A DNA stretch of 64,000 nucleotides from a virus (IMGVR_UViG_3300021963_000063:32731-96730), one strand, 5' to 3'; counted from the stretch's first letter, positions 45,578 to 54,984 are shown. The notes: generated by a model not told the origin, from the sequence alone. Numbers and translations are program-made.

Positions 45578-48466
45578 TTAATCTGAACTAACTAAGTCTG
45601 TTTCTTTATATGAAACTATTTTGTTTGTCATAAACACTTGACTATATGTTCCATTTGATTGTTTTTGTAAAAATTCTTTTCCATTTTCATCACCATTTTG
45701 AACATATATTAAATCTCCAGTTGCTATGTCTGCTGCTTCTAGTGATGTGTTAGCTGTAAAAGTAGCAATTCCATCGGAAAATCCAATTGAATAAACACCT
45801 CTATCTGCTGCTAATGTTTGATTTGCCAGTAAAACTGTAACTGGTCTTGCCAATCCTGGTGCACTAACACTATCAATTTCAATTAGATCTATATCATTAG
45901 AATAATTTATTGTATTAGAAGAAAGGGTATAATTTTCTGTGGCTGCTAGGGATACTGTAGCTTTTATTGAGTTTTGATTTGGAAGAAGTTCGTATTCTAG
46001 ATTTTCGTGTCTTACTTCTTTGTCATAAAAATTAATATTAAGAACACTAGAATCTTTCACTGATTCTGAGTAAGATGAATAAAATAAATTGTAATACTTT
46101 AAGGCTTGAGATGCTGTTAATTGAGATTCTAAGAAAGACAAATTATCAATATAGAATGTTCCTGTTGTTGATGAGGAGTTTCCAATTTCAATAGGTGTTC
46201 CAGTGAGAGTGTTGATTGGGATTGGATTATCTAAAACAATAGTATAGTGATTCCACTCATTAGTTTCTGCACTTGTTGTTGGTAGTCCATTAACATAGAC
46301 CGTACCAGTAATTCCACTACCTGCAATTGCTACTGTGCCTGATGTCTGCCTAATTATAACTGGATTAGAGTAAATAAATCTGCATTGAGATGTAGTTGTT
46401 GGCTTTGCTGTAAATATGATTGTACTAATTCCTTCAGTTGATTCTGTTCCAATGGCTTTTGCTGAATAATTTATTGTTCCATACTGATCACCAATCTTTA
46501 GACCAGTGGTGTTTCCATAGTACATTGAAGGTGTTTTCTTAACTTCTGGCAGATATAAATCTTTTCCAGACTTTGGTGTAATGGTTATATTTTGACTACC
46601 AATATCTGATCTCATTTCAACAGATGAGTTTGTTGAGTTAAATACATTAAGATTAAAGTATTGTAAAACGGGAGGATATAATTCATAATCATCTGACTCC
46701 ATAGTTATATCAAATCTAACAACATGGTCTGTGATAGCCTGACCAACTAAACCTTTTATTGGATCTCCATTTAAAATTTCTTGAGATGCTAAAAGTTCTG
46801 ATGTCTCATTATATACGGTAGCTTCTACCTTAACAAAACTATCTCCTTCAACTTCTCCATATCCTAAATCTATTCTATGTGGAAGAACTGCTGTAGTTCC
46901 TAGGAAATTAACTCCAACATAAAACTTAGCTTTACCCTTTGTGTATCTAAGTAATCTTTTTTCTTTGCTTGGAGATATTTTATAATTGTAGTCATAGTTT
47001 TCTAATTCAGTAAAATTTTGTGGGATAGATATTGTATCTTTTAATGCACCAATTAGATTTAGCTTTCCAGTAAATCTATTGGTTTCTGTTTCCGTTGAGG
47101 GAAGTATCTCGGTATTCGCAAAAGGAGTTATAGTTTCTCCACCAAATGTTATTGATGATGACATGATAGGTAGCTCTAAGCTTGTATTAGATTCTGTGTA
47201 TTGACTTGATGGTGTGTACAAAAATAGACTTAAAATATTATTTGATTCATAAAATCCTAAATAAACTTTTCCAGTTATTTCTGTAGTAGTTGATAGCAGT
47301 GTTGTGTCTGCCTTCTTAGTTCCATTAACATATTCTGTTGAATAATAAATTTTATAATCTGATCCGATTTTTTCAGCATATACAGATAAACCTGCATTTG
47401 TTAATGAATCTATTTTAAATAATAATTGTTTTGTTGTCCAGGTGGCTCCTGTAAAATCAAGTTTTGATATCATTCCATTAGGGAATGAATTAACTTTATC
47501 TGCAACATATAAAGATGTTCCGTGTGGAAAAGAAATTTCTCCATCAGTAGTTCCGTACATTGTTTCGTAACTAACATCTGAAAAGGTAACATGCTCTATT
47601 GTTGAATAATTATTGGTTGTTAAGTATCCATCTTTTTGAATTTGTAATGTATTATTTTCAATAACTAAGTTATTAGACCATGATGACTTATCGTTATAGG
47701 AAAGAGAGTAAAGCTTAGATGTGTTTTCCATATGCATCGAATACATTGTTCCAGCTTTTGCTGATATAGCAAATCTAGAAATATCATATCCTACTCCATA
47801 AATAAAATGCCTTTTTGCTATTGTGGGGTTAAATGGGTAGCTATAAATTGCAATACTATCTACATAAATTCCTAAAGATAAGCTTCCAAAAAAATCAAAG
47901 TACTCATCAGCGGAACTATAGGTTTTTGTAAAATATCTTAAATTTGATATTGGGGTTGAAGACTGAACTCCATTTACAAAAAGACTAATACCTTTTGGTG
48001 TATAGGTCATTGCAATATGAAGTGGTTTATTGAAAGTATCTACTGGCAAGGAAACTGCTATTGTATCTTGATCTCCAACTCTAAATATTAAATAATTATC
48101 TTTAATATAAAGACCAGTAGCACTGTTTGGTTTTCTAAGAATTACTGTTTCATCTTTTACAGAGTTTGTTATTTTAAGCCAAAACTCTAGGGTTGATGTA
48201 TATTGTCTATTTGCGGAAGACATTTTATCTAAAGATGGTATTCTAAGAGAAGGTATATTGTTTCCTACTAATTTTATACACTGTCCACCGCCATATACAA
48301 GAGGAACTTTAATTCTTTTTGAATTTGCTCCACTGGTACCTAGATATGTTCCGTTATATGAATCTCCTAGTAAAAAACCATCATTATTTGCTACAGTGCC
48401 ACTTGCCTCAGATAAACTCCAAATTGAGACAGGTGAATCTTGTAAAATTAAATCAGTATAAGACAT
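45578..48466 (-). CDS. Virion protein with LamG/concanavalin-like fold
   Basis: A 962-aa protein. The opening MSYTDLILQDSPVSIWSLSE and a region near 95-175 (TLEFWLKITN, then HIAMTYTPKGISLFVNG) are typical of LamG-like carbohydrate-binding sandwiches. Further beta-sandwich segments with similar strands follow (WNHYTIVLDNP near 730). It lies at the head-gene end of the structural block instead of with the tail fibres, so it could be a capsid or neck fibre. Glycan binding is inferred from fold. Confidence 0.62.
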   Translation of the reverse strand: MSYTDLILQDSPVSIWSLSEASGTVANNDGFLLGDSYNGTYLGTSGANSKRIKVPLVYGGGQCIKLVGNNIPSLRIPSLDKMSSANRQYTSTLEFWLKITNSVKDETVILRKPNSATGLYIKDNYLIFRVGDQDTIAVSLPVDTFNKPLHIAMTYTPKGISLFVNGVQSSTPISNLRYFTKTYSSADEYFDFFGSLSLGIYVDSIAIYSYPFNPTIAKRHFIYGVGYDISRFAISAKAGTMYSMHMENTSKLYSLSYNDKSSWSNNLVIENNTLQIQKDGYLTTNNYSTIEHVTFSDVSYETMYGTTDGEISFPHGTSLYVADKVNSFPNGMISKLDFTGATWTTKQLLFKIDSLTNAGLSVYAEKIGSDYKIYYSTEYVNGTKKADTTLLSTTTEITGKVYLGFYESNNILSLFLYTPSSQYTESNTSLELPIMSSSITFGGETITPFANTEILPSTETETNRFTGKLNLIGALKDTISIPQNFTELENYDYNYKISPSKEKRLLRYTKGKAKFYVGVNFLGTTAVLPHRIDLGYGEVEGDSFVKVEATVYNETSELLASQEILNGDPIKGLVGQAITDHVVRFDITMESDDYELYPPVLQYFNLNVFNSTNSSVEMRSDIGSQNITITPKSGKDLYLPEVKKTPSMYYGNTTGLKIGDQYGTINYSAKAIGTESTEGISTIIFTAKPTTTSQCRFIYSNPVIIRQTSGTVAIAGSGITGTVYVNGLPTTSAETNEWNHYTIVLDNPIPINTLTGTPIEIGNSSSTTGTFYIDNLSFLESQLTASQALKYYNLFYSSYSESVKDSSVLNINFYDKEVRHENLEYELLPNQNSIKATVSLAATENYTLSSNTINYSNDIDLIEIDSVSAPGLARPVTVLLANQTLAADRGVYSIGFSDGIATFTANTSLEAADIATGDLIYVQNGDENGKEFLQKQSNGTYSQVFMTNKIVSYKETDLVSSD

Positions 48467-48482
48467 AGGGACCTCTTATACA

Positions 48483-50426
48483 TTATACAGCTTTAACGGT
48501 ACCAAAATCACTTATATCGCAAGCTCCAGCAACACATGCTAGATCTTGTACGCTTGTAGTAGCATCAAATGTTTCATATATTTCAAGCCATTTCCAATCA
48601 AGATCAGATGGAGTTTCTGAAAGAAGAACTTCATATTCTGATTTAGTAATTTCTTGATATGGTGCTTGTTGATATGTATGCTCTGAATAAGGTAAGAATG
48701 ATACACCTGACATTTCATCAATATGTTCAAATACCCATGCACCTACAGCCATCCATTCATTTTCTTTTACAGATACTGTAATAGAAGGCTTGTGTTCTGC
48801 CCAATGACGTTGGTATGTTAACCAAATATCTAAATGCTGAACTGCTGTTAAATCTTGACGAAGCGTTGCACCTTCTGGTGCTGCAATTGGGAATGTGAAT
48901 ACCATAGTATCATTTGGCTTCATAACATCTGGCTCATTCTTTACACCCATATCAACTAGGAAAGATGTAATTGGATCTTTCATATCTCCACGAATTGTAC
49001 GAGCATAATATTGTGAGTGCCATGGATGCATACCAGATGAAGCATTTACTAACTGGGACACCGTTCCTGATGGCTTAACACATGTAATTGCTGCTGCTTG
49101 ATTAATACCAATCTTTTCAGACCATTCTTTATTTACAACAACAGAATACTCTCTTAGTTCATCTAGCCATGCTGATAGTAAATCAACGCCCTGTGAACCA
49201 TTAAGAACTGGATGAGATAGCTGACCTGTAAGAGAAAGACCTAATAATCTTTCTTCCTCAGAATTCTTTTGCCAAATCTTTCTTAAGTACTTAAAGCGAG
49301 TAAATGTTGACTGAATAGTTCCAAGGATAGCAGCTAGTTCTACCTTTGCCTTAAGATCTTCAAGAGTGTCTGTATCACGAACAATAACCTCAGTAAGATT
49401 ACAGAACTGATTTGGTCTTAAGATAATTTCAGAACAAGGGTTAGTTCCAAAGTCTACTGTAGAATCTCTACGACCATTTTTTGCTGCAACTCTTTGTGCT
49501 GCTTCACGACTAAAGATTCCACGCTCTCCAGACTTTGAATCATATAGAGCCTTCCACTCGTCCATAAAAACTTCCATGGTTGGTTTTGTATTATAGACTG
49601 CTGAGTTGTTGGCAAGTGCTCTTTGACCGCTGTATTCCCACCAGGAACCAGACTTAGCTGCTGCCATGTTTCGGTCTTCCAAGTCTGATAGCGAGATCAT
49701 CGCTGAACGGCGAACACCGCCAACAACAACTACTTCTGCGATCTTACACATTAAGTCATGTGCCTCAAGAGGAGTCAACTTACGACCTGCTGCACCCTTG
49801 ATAAGAGAAACAGAAAACTTAAACAAACGATCTAGTGGGTCTGGACCTGATGCACGACCACCAAATGTTTTTAGACGAGCACCTGCTGGTCTAACTTGTG
49901 ACATATCCCATGAAGGAACCTGTCCTTGCCAAAGTAGGGCAAGTAATTCTTTTAGGGAACGTGCCCATCCAGCTTTTGAATCTTCTACAACAATAGTTGT
50001 ATCTGTAGTTTCAAAGTGTTCAGAAATTTCTGGTAATTGATTTACATATCTTGACTCAACAGAATATCCAACTCCAGTTCCACACATTAGAATATACATA
50101 CCTTCATCAAATGAACGTAGGCTATCTACTGGCATATACGCACAGTTGTATATACAAGTGCTATCTCTATCAAGTGCTGGTCCTGCTGTCATAAGACCAC
50201 GCATGGATGGCATAACTTTTGTTTCTAAAATAGCAGTACGGAGTTGCTGCTTAATATTTTCTGAAAGGGTAAATTCGTTATGCTTCTTAATAGCTTCTGT
50301 TACATAGTCCATGTAACGATCAACAGTTTCATCCCAGTTTTCTCTACGATTATCTTCTTCTCTCCATCTTGCATATCTTGTCTTATGGATTACTTGCTGG
50401 TATGCCGTTGGCAAAGAAACTGTCAT
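48483..50426 (-). CDS. nrdJ: Class II (B12-dependent) ribonucleotide reductase
   Basis: A 647-aa monomeric adenosylcobalamin-type ribonucleoside-triphosphate reductase, similar in layout to the Lactobacillus enzyme. Visible landmarks are STCIYNCAYMP near residue 105, NPCSEI with catalytic Cys and Glu near 328, FCNLTEV near 340, VKPSGTVSQLVNASSGMHPW near 460-480, and a C-terminal C-x4-C pair (CVAGAC) for re-reduction. The ATG at 50426 is chosen for GGAGTG nearby; a longer frame starts at 50462. Its cofactor implies a cobalamin-supplied host. No intein or second subunit is seen. Confidence 0.92.
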   Translation of the reverse strand: MTVSLPTAYQQVIHKTRYARWREEDNRRENWDETVDRYMDYVTEAIKKHNEFTLSENIKQQLRTAILETKVMPSMRGLMTAGPALDRDSTCIYNCAYMPVDSLRSFDEGMYILMCGTGVGYSVESRYVNQLPEISEHFETTDTTIVVEDSKAGWARSLKELLALLWQGQVPSWDMSQVRPAGARLKTFGGRASGPDPLDRLFKFSVSLIKGAAGRKLTPLEAHDLMCKIAEVVVVGGVRRSAMISLSDLEDRNMAAAKSGSWWEYSGQRALANNSAVYNTKPTMEVFMDEWKALYDSKSGERGIFSREAAQRVAAKNGRRDSTVDFGTNPCSEIILRPNQFCNLTEVIVRDTDTLEDLKAKVELAAILGTIQSTFTRFKYLRKIWQKNSEEERLLGLSLTGQLSHPVLNGSQGVDLLSAWLDELREYSVVVNKEWSEKIGINQAAAITCVKPSGTVSQLVNASSGMHPWHSQYYARTIRGDMKDPITSFLVDMGVKNEPDVMKPNDTMVFTFPIAAPEGATLRQDLTAVQHLDIWLTYQRHWAEHKPSITVSVKENEWMAVGAWVFEHIDEMSGVSFLPYSEHTYQQAPYQEITKSEYEVLLSETPSDLDWKWLEIYETFDATTSVQDLACVAGACDISDFGTVKAV

Positions 50427-50479
50427 TTTTAATTCACTCCGTTTAATTTTTAATCTCCCCATATTTGAGGGTAAGTACT

Positions 50480-50508
50480 ATTGTACAACAACTAGTGTTA
50501 GTGGTCAA
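50480..50508 (-). promoter_or_regulatory. Promoter for ribonucleotide reductase gene
   Basis: Leftward -35 TTGACC (50508-50503), 17-bp spacer, -10 TACAAT (50485-50480). The predicted start site leaves a leader of about 45 nt. It overlaps a divergent extended -10 for the rightward gene at 50527. Confidence 0.82.
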
Positions 50509-50511
50509 GTG

Positions 50512-50520
50512 TGATAGAAT
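50512..50520 (+). promoter_or_regulatory. Extended -10 promoter, leaderless gene at 50527
   Basis: TGA-TAGAAT followed by six bases and then ATG. No ribosome binding site is present. It is back-to-back with the ribonucleotide reductase promoter; the two would compete for RNA polymerase. Confidence 0.6.
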
Positions 50521-50526
50521 TATTCA

Positions 50527-50754
50527 ATGATAACAATTCAAGAAGCACACAAATATATGAACTTAGCAAATGATGGATTTACTAAAAAAATTTTATGCGG
50601 TAATGATTCAGATCACACTAGTTTACTTCCGTCACTTAATGAACAAGATGAAGTATATTTTTATTGTTTAGGGTGTACCTATAAAATTACTCCAGGTTAC
50701 AAAATGGAAAGATATATAAAATTTGTTTTAAATAGTTTTGCTGTTAAGAACTAA
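50527..50754 (+). CDS. Small zinc-ribbon-like protein, lone rightward gene
   Basis: A 75-aa protein with a YFYCLGC pair near residues 45-50 and an earlier Cys (LCGND) near 24; this could form a partial zinc site. It is the only supported rightward gene in the first 54 kb and converges on the fibre-region gene, overlapping its end by 11 nt. The start is probably leaderless. Its different strand suggests later insertion (a moron-like gene). Confidence 0.65.
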   Translation: MITIQEAHKYMNLANDGFTKKILCGNDSDHTSLLPSLNEQDEVYFYCLGCTYKITPGYKMERYIKFVLNSFAVKN

Positions 50755-51076
50755 CGTCAGAAACAACTACAACTGGTCCATATAGAATTGTTGAAACAAC
50801 TCCTGAATGTGTCATCTGAACATCATATTCATATTTTCTTCCACCAGTAAGGTTTGCTGATTCTGAAGCAGGTAGCGTTAAAAGAACTACCCCACCAGCA
50901 GCGTTTTCAATTGTGTAATCAAATTCTGCAACTGCAGTTGATTTTCCTTTTTCTTTAATTTGTGCTAAAAAAGTATGGCTAGTAATATTATAGTTTGAAT
51001 TTCCAACATCTAAAGATAACCTAAAAGCAAAGGTATCACCTTTGTAGATTTTAAAAGGCTTATACCCTGGTAACAT
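50744..51076 (-). CDS. Baseplate/fibre adaptor-like protein (BppU-N type pattern)
   Basis: A 110-aa beta-sandwich-like protein. The opening KPFKIYKGDTFAFRLSL and the later TGGRKYEYDVQMTHSG fit the N-terminal domains of baseplate upper proteins that plug fibres into the tail. It follows the fibre gene with only one base between them. Assigned by pattern and context. Confidence 0.55.
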   Translation of the reverse strand: MLPGYKPFKIYKGDTFAFRLSLDVGNSNYNITSHTFLAQIKEKGKSTAVAEFDYTIENAAGGVVLLTLPASESANLTGGRKYEYDVQMTHSGVVSTILYGPVVVVSDVSS

Positions 51077-51077
51077 A

Positions 51078-52559
51078 TTATCCTACCACCACAACAGTGT
51101 ATTGGTTGGTAGTAGGAACACTATTTGTATTAATAGTAATTGTATCTGCTGTTGCATGAAGAACTTCTACTTCTACCTGTGCATATGGAGCAGCTGTTTC
51201 ATAAACCTGAACAGTAACTGCTCTTGTATTTAGGCTATGGGTAACTGTAAATGCTTGTAGAGTTCCATTTCCAATAGTTGTTGAATATTTTTTAGCATAG
51301 CCATCAGTTGTAAGCTTTGTTTCAAGAGCAGAAATATCTACTGCAAGACCAGATGAGATGGATAGGTATGGATTAGATGCTGCAAGGATTACTGCTGCAC
51401 TAATTGTACCTGCTGATGTTGAATTATCTGTATATGTAAAATCAATAGTTCCAGAATCTGTAAATGCTGTTGCTACTGTATCTTCAATATATTCTTGGAT
51501 TCCTGTAATATCACTGGTTGAATGTCCGTGACCTGCAACAGAAATTTCTGCTTCAACTACAGCATCTGTATTATCAACTGGTGTACCTAAGTACCACTTG
51601 TTTGAAGCTTCTTTCCAGAATAGTGTTGCGTTAGTATAATCTCCACGCTCAACTTCTAGACCTGCATTTAAAGTAGGTACTCCAGTAACTCCATTGTTAA
51701 GAAGAACAATATTATCTTCCACTGCAAGAGTAGCAGTATTTAGTGTCGTTGTATTACCATTTACTGTAAGATCACCAGTTACAGTAAGTCCTCCCCCAAT
51801 GGTTACATCGTTTGGAAGACCAATAGTTACTGCTCCTGTGTAAGGACCTGAACCAGTTCCGCTAACTTCAATCTCGTTTGAAGTTCCTGCAATACTTGTT
51901 ACTCCAGTATTTGTGAAAGCAAGGGTTCCTGCATTTGCACCATCATCTGTATATGCTACAGAAATTCCTGAGTGTGTTGATCCTGTAATTAGTGAGGCTA
52001 CTGCATCACGAGCATTTTCATCGCTGTATGTTGCACCTGCGGTAAATGCAAGAGTTCCTGCTTCATCATTATAGGATACCGAAATATTTGTGTGTGTTGC
52101 ACTTGTAATCATTGATGCAGCTGCGTCTTGTGCTGCTTCGTTAAAGTCTGAAATCTTTGAAGCTGTAATGCTAGGAATATCTCCTGCTACTAATGCTCTG
52201 AATGAAGGTGCTGCTGCAGATCCAGTTGTTGGTCCTGCCCATACATAGTTTGCAGTCTGGGCGGCAAGAGTAAGAGTAAGTGTTCCAGAACTTGTTACTG
52301 GATTATTAGATACTGTAAAAATATTAGGGGTAGAAATATCTACGCTTGTTACAGTTCCACTTGTTAGTTCTGAGGTATATGCAAAAGTCTTAAATTCGGT
52401 GCCATCATGCATCTTAAGTCTATCTGTACCCGTTGTATTATGGATAAGACGACCTGCAAAGTTGCCAGAAGTTGGGTCATTTGCATAATCTTCAACTCTG
52501 AAATTTGTGGCTTTATTGCCATTTAGGTTAAGATCAACAACAAATAATCTTTCTGCCAT
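51078..52559 (-). CDS. Tail fibre protein
   Basis: A 493-aa fibre rich in Thr/Ser/Gly. It contains the common fibre repeat ANYVWAGPTTGSAAAPSFR near residues 103-121, two copies of a DEN-A-RDAVAS or DAAASMITSATH unit near 145-200, and a C-terminal adhesion-like domain ending TNQYTVVVVG. Trimeric beta-helical stalks are typical of such sequences. It forms a fibre operon with its neighbours. Confidence 0.78.
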   Translation of the reverse strand: MAERLFVVDLNLNGNKATNFRVEDYANDPTSGNFAGRLIHNTTGTDRLKMHDGTEFKTFAYTSELTSGTVTSVDISTPNIFTVSNNPVTSSGTLTLTLAAQTANYVWAGPTTGSAAAPSFRALVAGDIPSITASKISDFNEAAQDAAASMITSATHTNISVSYNDEAGTLAFTAGATYSDENARDAVASLITGSTHSGISVAYTDDGANAGTLAFTNTGVTSIAGTSNEIEVSGTGSGPYTGAVTIGLPNDVTIGGGLTVTGDLTVNGNTTTLNTATLAVEDNIVLLNNGVTGVPTLNAGLEVERGDYTNATLFWKEASNKWYLGTPVDNTDAVVEAEISVAGHGHSTSDITGIQEYIEDTVATAFTDSGTIDFTYTDNSTSAGTISAAVILAASNPYLSISSGLAVDISALETKLTTDGYAKKYSTTIGNGTLQAFTVTHSLNTRAVTVQVYETAAPYAQVEVEVLHATADTITINTNSVPTTNQYTVVVVG

Positions 52560-52586
52560 TTACCTCACCACCTTCTTTTTAAATTT

Positions 52587-53078
52587 TTATGTTAGAAAAG
52601 CCTTGCCAGATGCAGCACTATTCATAATAATTGTAGCAGTATTTATATTATTATATTGAATAAATGTTTCTAGAATTCTATTAGAATTATCTAATACTGT
52701 AACATTTGGAAAGAATCCTAAATTATGATTTATTGTCCAGGTTGATGAAATTGAAGCTTGAGTGTGTACATATTTTACATGATTAACTGGGTCTTCTTGC
52801 TCAATATCCTCAAATTGTAAATCTAGTAGTACATGACCAGTCATTCCATTTACTGACTGAACTGGTGCTGATGTATCAACCATTGAAATTTGAACAATAA
52901 TGTTTTCTTGGTTATCGTCAATTGCAATATTTGTAATAGGGCTTTGATCTTCAATAGTGACAATAGTTGCCTCTTCAACTGTATTAACAGCAATAGAATC
53001 AATGCTTTCTACAGGCTCAACACTAATAGTAGTAATGTCGTTTAAAACTTCTACGGTAACTGAATCTGGAACTGGCAT
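52587..53078 (-). CDS. Fibre-associated/tail protein
   Basis: A 163-aa protein: an N-terminal Val/Ile/Asp-rich beta region with repeated short strands (Val-Glu-Pro), then APVQSVNGMTGHVLLDL near residue 80, a motif common in phage fibres, and a C-terminal domain (TWTINHNLGFFPNVTVLD) also typical of fibre tips. Probably part of the same fibre as the 493-aa protein. Confidence 0.65.
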   Translation of the reverse strand: MPVPDSVTVEVLNDITTISVEPVESIDSIAVNTVEEATIVTIEDQSPITNIAIDDNQENIIVQISMVDTSAPVQSVNGMTGHVLLDLQFEDIEQEDPVNHVKYVHTQASISSTWTINHNLGFFPNVTVLDNSNRILETFIQYNNINTATIIMNSAASGKAFLT

Positions 53079-53085
53079 ATTTTGA

Positions 53086-54036
53086 TTATACCATTAAACG
53101 GGCTTCAACAGAATCAAAATGTTCTTTAATTACACGTTTCCATTCATATTCTAGATGAAGTCCTTCAGCCAAATGAAACTGATTTTCTTGAATAATATCT
53201 AAATTAGATACAGTATGCTGAATGAGTCTAATAAAGTCTTCATGGTCTGGTTTAAATTGTTTTCCAGGGTGATAGTGTTGCCATGGACTGTCCTCAAGAT
53301 TTGACATAATAGTTAGTCCTTGAGAATACTTTGTATAGTCTGCCCAACCATTTGTAATAATTGAGGGAGTTCCAGTAGCCATAGCTTGTAAGGGAATTAA
53401 TCCAAAACCTTCACCCCAAGATGGGTACAGCAAGACATCATGATAATGCATTAATGAAGCAACCTCTGGATAAGAAACTGTCTTATCAATAATCTTGATA
53501 TTAGGCTCGTTAATTTCTAGGTTATTATACTTTTCATATATTTTAATTGTAAGCTCGTGATCTTTAGATCCAGCGTAAAGTTCTAGGAAGGAATCAATAA
53601 CATGTGGAATATCTTTTCTAAGTGCTGGATGTCCCATACTTAAAAACTTTATCTTATCCGTTCTTTCTTTCCTTTTGGCAGGAAAAGTAGAATCTACTCC
53701 ATGCTTAAATACATATACTTCTTTATCCGTATATTGCTCTACTACACCTTTAACAAAATTGCTGGGTACCCAGATTTCATCACATTTTTCATTTATGATA
53801 TCTTGCCAACCATCTTGAAGGTTTGTGGATTCCCAAGCCATATATCCAACTTTACGGGAATTTGGGTTATCTGAAAATTTAAAAAATTTAGGAAGGTTGA
53901 AGCAGAACTCTACATCTGCATTTCTTTCAACAAGTAGTTTATGTCCAGTATCTAGGATATTACGCATTATCTTTGAGGTTACATAACCATAGCCAGTATG
54001 TACTGAGCTTGCTGCATTTGTAATGCTAAATTTCAT
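53086..54036 (-). CDS. Glycosyltransferase, GT4-like, tail-region copy
   Basis: A 316-aa GT-B-type enzyme related to the gene at 2555..3598. Matching parts include GYMAWEST near residue 64, VPSNFVKGV near 92, FLSMGHPALRKD near 130 and LYPSWGEGFGLIPLQAMATG near 208-227. It lacks part of the N-terminal domain compared with the other copy. Next to fibre genes, it may glycosylate fibre or virion proteins. It lies between the DUF2746-like and fibre genes. Confidence 0.82.
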   Translation of the reverse strand: MKFSITNAASSVHTGYGYVTSKIMRNILDTGHKLLVERNADVEFCFNLPKFFKFSDNPNSRKVGYMAWESTNLQDGWQDIINEKCDEIWVPSNFVKGVVEQYTDKEVYVFKHGVDSTFPAKRKERTDKIKFLSMGHPALRKDIPHVIDSFLELYAGSKDHELTIKIYEKYNNLEINEPNIKIIDKTVSYPEVASLMHYHDVLLYPSWGEGFGLIPLQAMATGTPSIITNGWADYTKYSQGLTIMSNLEDSPWQHYHPGKQFKPDHEDFIRLIQHTVSNLDIIQENQFHLAEGLHLEYEWKRVIKEHFDSVEARLMV

Positions 54037-54040
54037 TTAT

Positions 54041-54340
54041 CTACTTTTGTTCTAGTTGTTCTAAACGCTTTTCAATTCTGCCAATAGCATCTTTAATAGA
54101 TGTTCCAGAATTTGGTCTCATCTCATAGGAAATGTGTCTAAGTTCTTCTTCTATGATACGCATTCTTTCTTGCATTCCAGGACGACCATTAAATCCTGGT
54201 CTTTCTTCTTCTCCAAAGTAATCATCTAGGAAGTGTATAAATCTTTTTACAAGTTTGGTAGCCTTATAAAGTCCTACCCATATTACTCCAATTGCTGTAA
54301 CTGTAGCAGCCAACATCATTAGGAATTCATTTGCACTCAT
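54041..54340 (-). CDS. Membrane protein with coiled coil, DUF2746-like; holin candidate
   Basis: A 99-aa protein with one N-terminal transmembrane helix (FLMMLAATVTAIGVIWVGLY), then a charged linker and a C-terminal coiled coil (MQERMRIIEEELRHISYEM, IGRIEKRLEQLEQK). This architecture is shared by the DUF2746-type proteins found near lysis genes of actinophages. Lysis role is an inference; no endolysin gene was found nearby. Confidence 0.65.
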   Translation of the reverse strand: MSANEFLMMLAATVTAIGVIWVGLYKATKLVKRFIHFLDDYFGEEERPGFNGRPGMQERMRIIEEELRHISYEMRPNSGTSIKDAIGRIEKRLEQLEQK

Positions 54341-54365
54341 ATTAAATTATACACCCCTAAGAAAA

Positions 54366-54677
54366 CTACTTTGAAGTAGTCTTCTTTGCTGTGGATTTCT
54401 TTGCTGGAGCCTTGGCAGGTGCCTTCTTAGCTACAGCCTTAACAGCCTTAGTTACTTCAGCAGCAACTTCGTCAGGAGTTGAATTACCTGAAATCTTACC
54501 AAAGGCAATATCGTTCTTATTGAAGTAACGAATTGCTACTGGTGCAATAGCTGCTACAAAAGCATTTAGATACAAATATGGATCTGTTACTCCAGCTAGA
54601 TACAACGCAACTGCTGCACCAAGAAATGAGCGTCCATAAGACTGCAAGATTGCAATATTTTCTTTCGATAAAGTCAT
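54366..54677 (-). CDS. Holin-like membrane protein with histone-like tail
   Basis: A 103-aa protein. Residues 15-55 hold hydrophobic segments (SFLGAAVALYLAGVTDPYLY, then FVAAIAPVAIRYF), as in r1t-type holins. The last 35 residues are Lys/Ala/Pro-rich (KAVAKKAPAKAPAKKS), resembling an H1/HU-like tail that could bind DNA or the membrane. First gene of the leftward block. AAAAGGAAAAG precedes the ATG. Confidence 0.68.
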   Translation of the reverse strand: MTLSKENIAILQSYGRSFLGAAVALYLAGVTDPYLYLNAFVAAIAPVAIRYFNKNDIAFGKISGNSTPDEVAAEVTKAVKAVAKKAPAKAPAKKSTAKKTTSK

Positions 54678-54699
54678 TGACTTTTCCTTTTCTGTTTGT

Positions 54700-54836
54700 T
54701 AATATACATCATATATATGTTATATATAATATATATATTAATATATTTATATATTAAATATAATTCTATATTAATATAATACTTAATTATTATATTTAAT
54801 TATATATAATTACAATTATACACAGAATTTTAAATA
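54700..54836. other. Extremely AT-rich intergenic tract
   Basis: About 137 bp made almost wholly of A and T, with repeated TATATA and TAATATA runs and no coding potential. It forms the leader region of the leftward holin-like gene and would melt very easily. It could be a DNA unwinding element or a bent, nucleoid-protein-bound switch region. No DnaA boxes were seen inside it. Confidence 0.7.
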
Positions 54837-54842
54837 ATGCAA
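54815..54842 (-). promoter_or_regulatory. Promoter for the leftward structural block
   Basis: Leftward -35 TTGCAT (54842-54837), 16-bp spacer, -10 TATAAT (54820-54815). It would give a leader of about 130 nt of AT-rich sequence before the holin-like ATG. Other TATAAT-like sequences occur in the same AT-rich tract, so the assignment is provisional. Confidence 0.55.
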
Positions 54843-54903
54843 CGGCTTTTGAAAAAAAAGTTATATTGTTACAAAGTTGTTATTGAAACTCTTATACCCT
54901 GGA

Positions 54904-54984
54904 TTAAAATATTTTATTTCGGCTTTTAATAAAATAAATATACACGGCTACGGCGATGGCGAAAATGAGAACTACAAACAGCAC
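54904..54984 (-). CDS. Possible 26-aa membrane microprotein
   Basis: A GTG-initiated frame of 26 codons. Residues 2-19 are hydrophobic (LFVVLIFAIAVAVYIYF) with a basic end, so it would be a single-span microprotein. The ribosome binding site is unconvincing. It resembles other membrane microproteins at 58188 and 62254. Confidence 0.3.
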   Translation of the reverse strand: MLFVVLIFAIAVAVYIYFIKSRNKIF

